Assembly (NCBI GenBank): GCA_037954235.1 | Contig: JBBMOA010000006.1 | Location: 31,391,541 to 31,455,540, forward strand | Length of the DNA: 64,000 nt | Source: Aulostomus chinensis | Taxonomy: Eukaryota > Chordata > Actinopteri > Syngnathiformes > Aulostomidae | Reading direction: 5' to 3' | Shown here: positions 62,612-64,000 of the stretch, one piece after another | Layout: each line of letters begins with the position of its first letter | Numbering within the stretch: the stretch's first letter is position 1 | Translations under genes and position numbers: made by a program | The notes under the pieces: model-generated | Database searches by the model: none | Told to the model about the DNA's origin: nothing | The model's input: only the letters and a program-made list of their open reading frames with translations

Positions 62612-64000
62612 GTCAGGAATGAACACATCAGTAAACATGATATCCTCATTTTCCTGGCTCTCTGGCACCTCTCCCTCTCTACTGGAGAGCAATATCTGCT
62701 CTTGCTTTGAAAGATAAAACATCAATACAAACGACAAGCTCTTGTCTGGTAGCAGCAACAGTGAAGTGAATTTCAGGGTTCTGATTTCTGTCCCTCAGTG
62801 AGACTCTGCTTCCCTCTGCTGGAGGGTTTCTATCATTGATTAACCAGCTTGTGGCCAGTTGATGAGAGCTTCTGTAGGCGTTTCAGACAAAAGACCTACA
62901 AATTGCTGTAGCGGAGTGTCAGGCTTTTTTGGCCTGATAGATCATGTGAACGCGAGCCGTAGTTTCACCCCAGGGGGTCGTAGCTGAATGTACGCGAAGA
63001 ATAAGAAGACATTATGATGCCAAAATGAAGGACATCCAAGAAGATTATAAAGCTGAGGAACGTATTGTGCGTCGTTGAAGACAAATATGTTCGGCTGTCA
63101 TTAGGCAGAGAAGTGTGTTGAAGATGGACGACAGCAAGGACGAGGCTTTCGGACAGATATTCAGAACAACTTTGACGATGTCGAGTGGCATAAACATTTC
63201 CGAATGTCGCTGCAAACTTTGAGTGTGCTGTGGGACTTGTTACGCCACACCTGAGGCATCAGACATGTACACAGTCTGGAATAAATGGTGTGATTGTTGT
63301 CGCGATGATGAATCCCCTCCCCAAATGGAGGCTGTCAACAGCGCATTTCTGAGAAGTTCAAAGTTTTTGAACTGGAACTGATCAAATGAGAGGCCACCCA
63401 AAAAAAGTGGAGCCTCTCAAAAAAAAAGGCGCAGCCAAGAGCGACTTCTGTCACTGCGGCTCAGAGTTCAGAGAGAAGAAGACCAAAAAATCAGTGTGTC
63501 AGCCGCCCTGAGAGACAGGCGTTTAATGAAATGTCCTCAATCAATCATTGGCAAAATTAGCAATCAGTATCAGTTCGATCATTGTTTTTTATAAATGTAA
63601 AATGCCAATGGCAGAAAATACAAAATAGAGCCCATTCTTCCTCAAATAGTTATGCAGATCTCTTGGATGAGGTTGCGTCTCCTCCGTGCTAACGCCCAGG
63701 TGATGGGAGGCTTGGACAAGGAGCACGTGTACCGGGGACGGCGCTACGTTACCCAGTTGGTCCCTCAGTGGGCTCGGTGTTGTGTTGTGCTTATTCACGG
63801 CTTCACATGTTTAGGGTGACCTTTGTTGTTGTTCCATTGGAATAACCCCACCCCAAACTTCCGCGTGACTTCATGTTTGCGTCAGCAGAAGCTTGTCGGG
63901 GGCAGAGTATTTCAGTCTCTTCATCTGTCTCCTAAAACGAGTTAAATACCGGCCCTGACGGCAGGACGTCTCATTGCTCCAACACAGTGAGATGACACTA
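62612..64000. other. atp2a2 intron 10, right edge of window
   Basis: Contains the Harbinger relic at 62990-63260 and unassigned sequence after it. The next exon (AKGVYEKVGEATETAL in the family) is not present up to 64000. Confidence 0.7.
62990..63260 (+). pseudogene. PIF/Harbinger transposase relic
   Basis: A frame at about 63129-63254 reads GRGFRTDIQNNFDDVEWHKH then FRMSLQTLSVLWDLLRHT and hits a stop. The FRMS-x-x-x-(F/L)-x-x-L context is characteristic of the N-terminal region of Harbinger transposases. No catalytic DDE segment remains and no terminal repeats could be identified. Confidence 0.55.

Overview
The window is nuclear DNA from a teleost fish. Three vertebrate genes with canonical GT-AG introns are present. 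Their proteins align end to end with the vertebrate families I know. The repeats are of fish type: an L2 LINE tail, tRNA-derived SINEs ending in GGAT repeats, hAT and Harbinger relics, and TIR elements carrying the 'ttagcttagc' motif. I cannot name the species.

Layout. (1) 932-28340, minus strand: bcr, 17 coding exons, 3051 nt, residues 1-1017. They cover the N-terminal coiled coil, the DH, PH and C2 domains. The RhoGAP exons lie beyond the left edge. (2) 28341-29810: a GC-rich head-to-head interval shared by bcr and ift81. It holds a full RFX X-box match and a GCTAGC-rich minisatellite. (3) 29811-48275, plus strand: complete ift81, 18 coding exons, 676 codons, the same length as human IFT81. 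Its 5.8 kb intron 10 holds two hAT-type elements, both with 8-bp target duplications. (4) 48276-51404: intergenic, with repeats and the GC-rich atp2a2 promoter. (5) 51405 to the right edge, plus strand: atp2a2 (SERCA2), the first 10 coding exons, residues 1-429, including the phosphorylated Asp351. The gene continues beyond the window.

The three genes are not a functional cluster. BCR is a Rho-family GEF/GAP scaffold, IFT81 carries tubulin in the intraflagellar transport B complex, and SERCA2 pumps Ca2+ into the ER/SR. The ift81-atp2a2 order and orientation matches human 12q24; bcr next to them is unlike human, where BCR is on chromosome 22.

About a tenth of the window is tandem repeat. Major arrays sit at 13.63-14.05, 21.44-23.15, 29.31-29.77, 44.99-46.10, 53.16-54.33 and 60.35-61.72 kb. 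I see no tRNA or rRNA gene, no CRISPR and no prokaryotic or viral gene. I found no wholly new system. The most useful leads are: loss of the GRB2-binding tyrosine in BCR; a changed phospholamban-contact motif in SERCA2; the X-box in the shared promoter; a satellite that grew from a transposon end; and CA-rich arrays touching splice donors.
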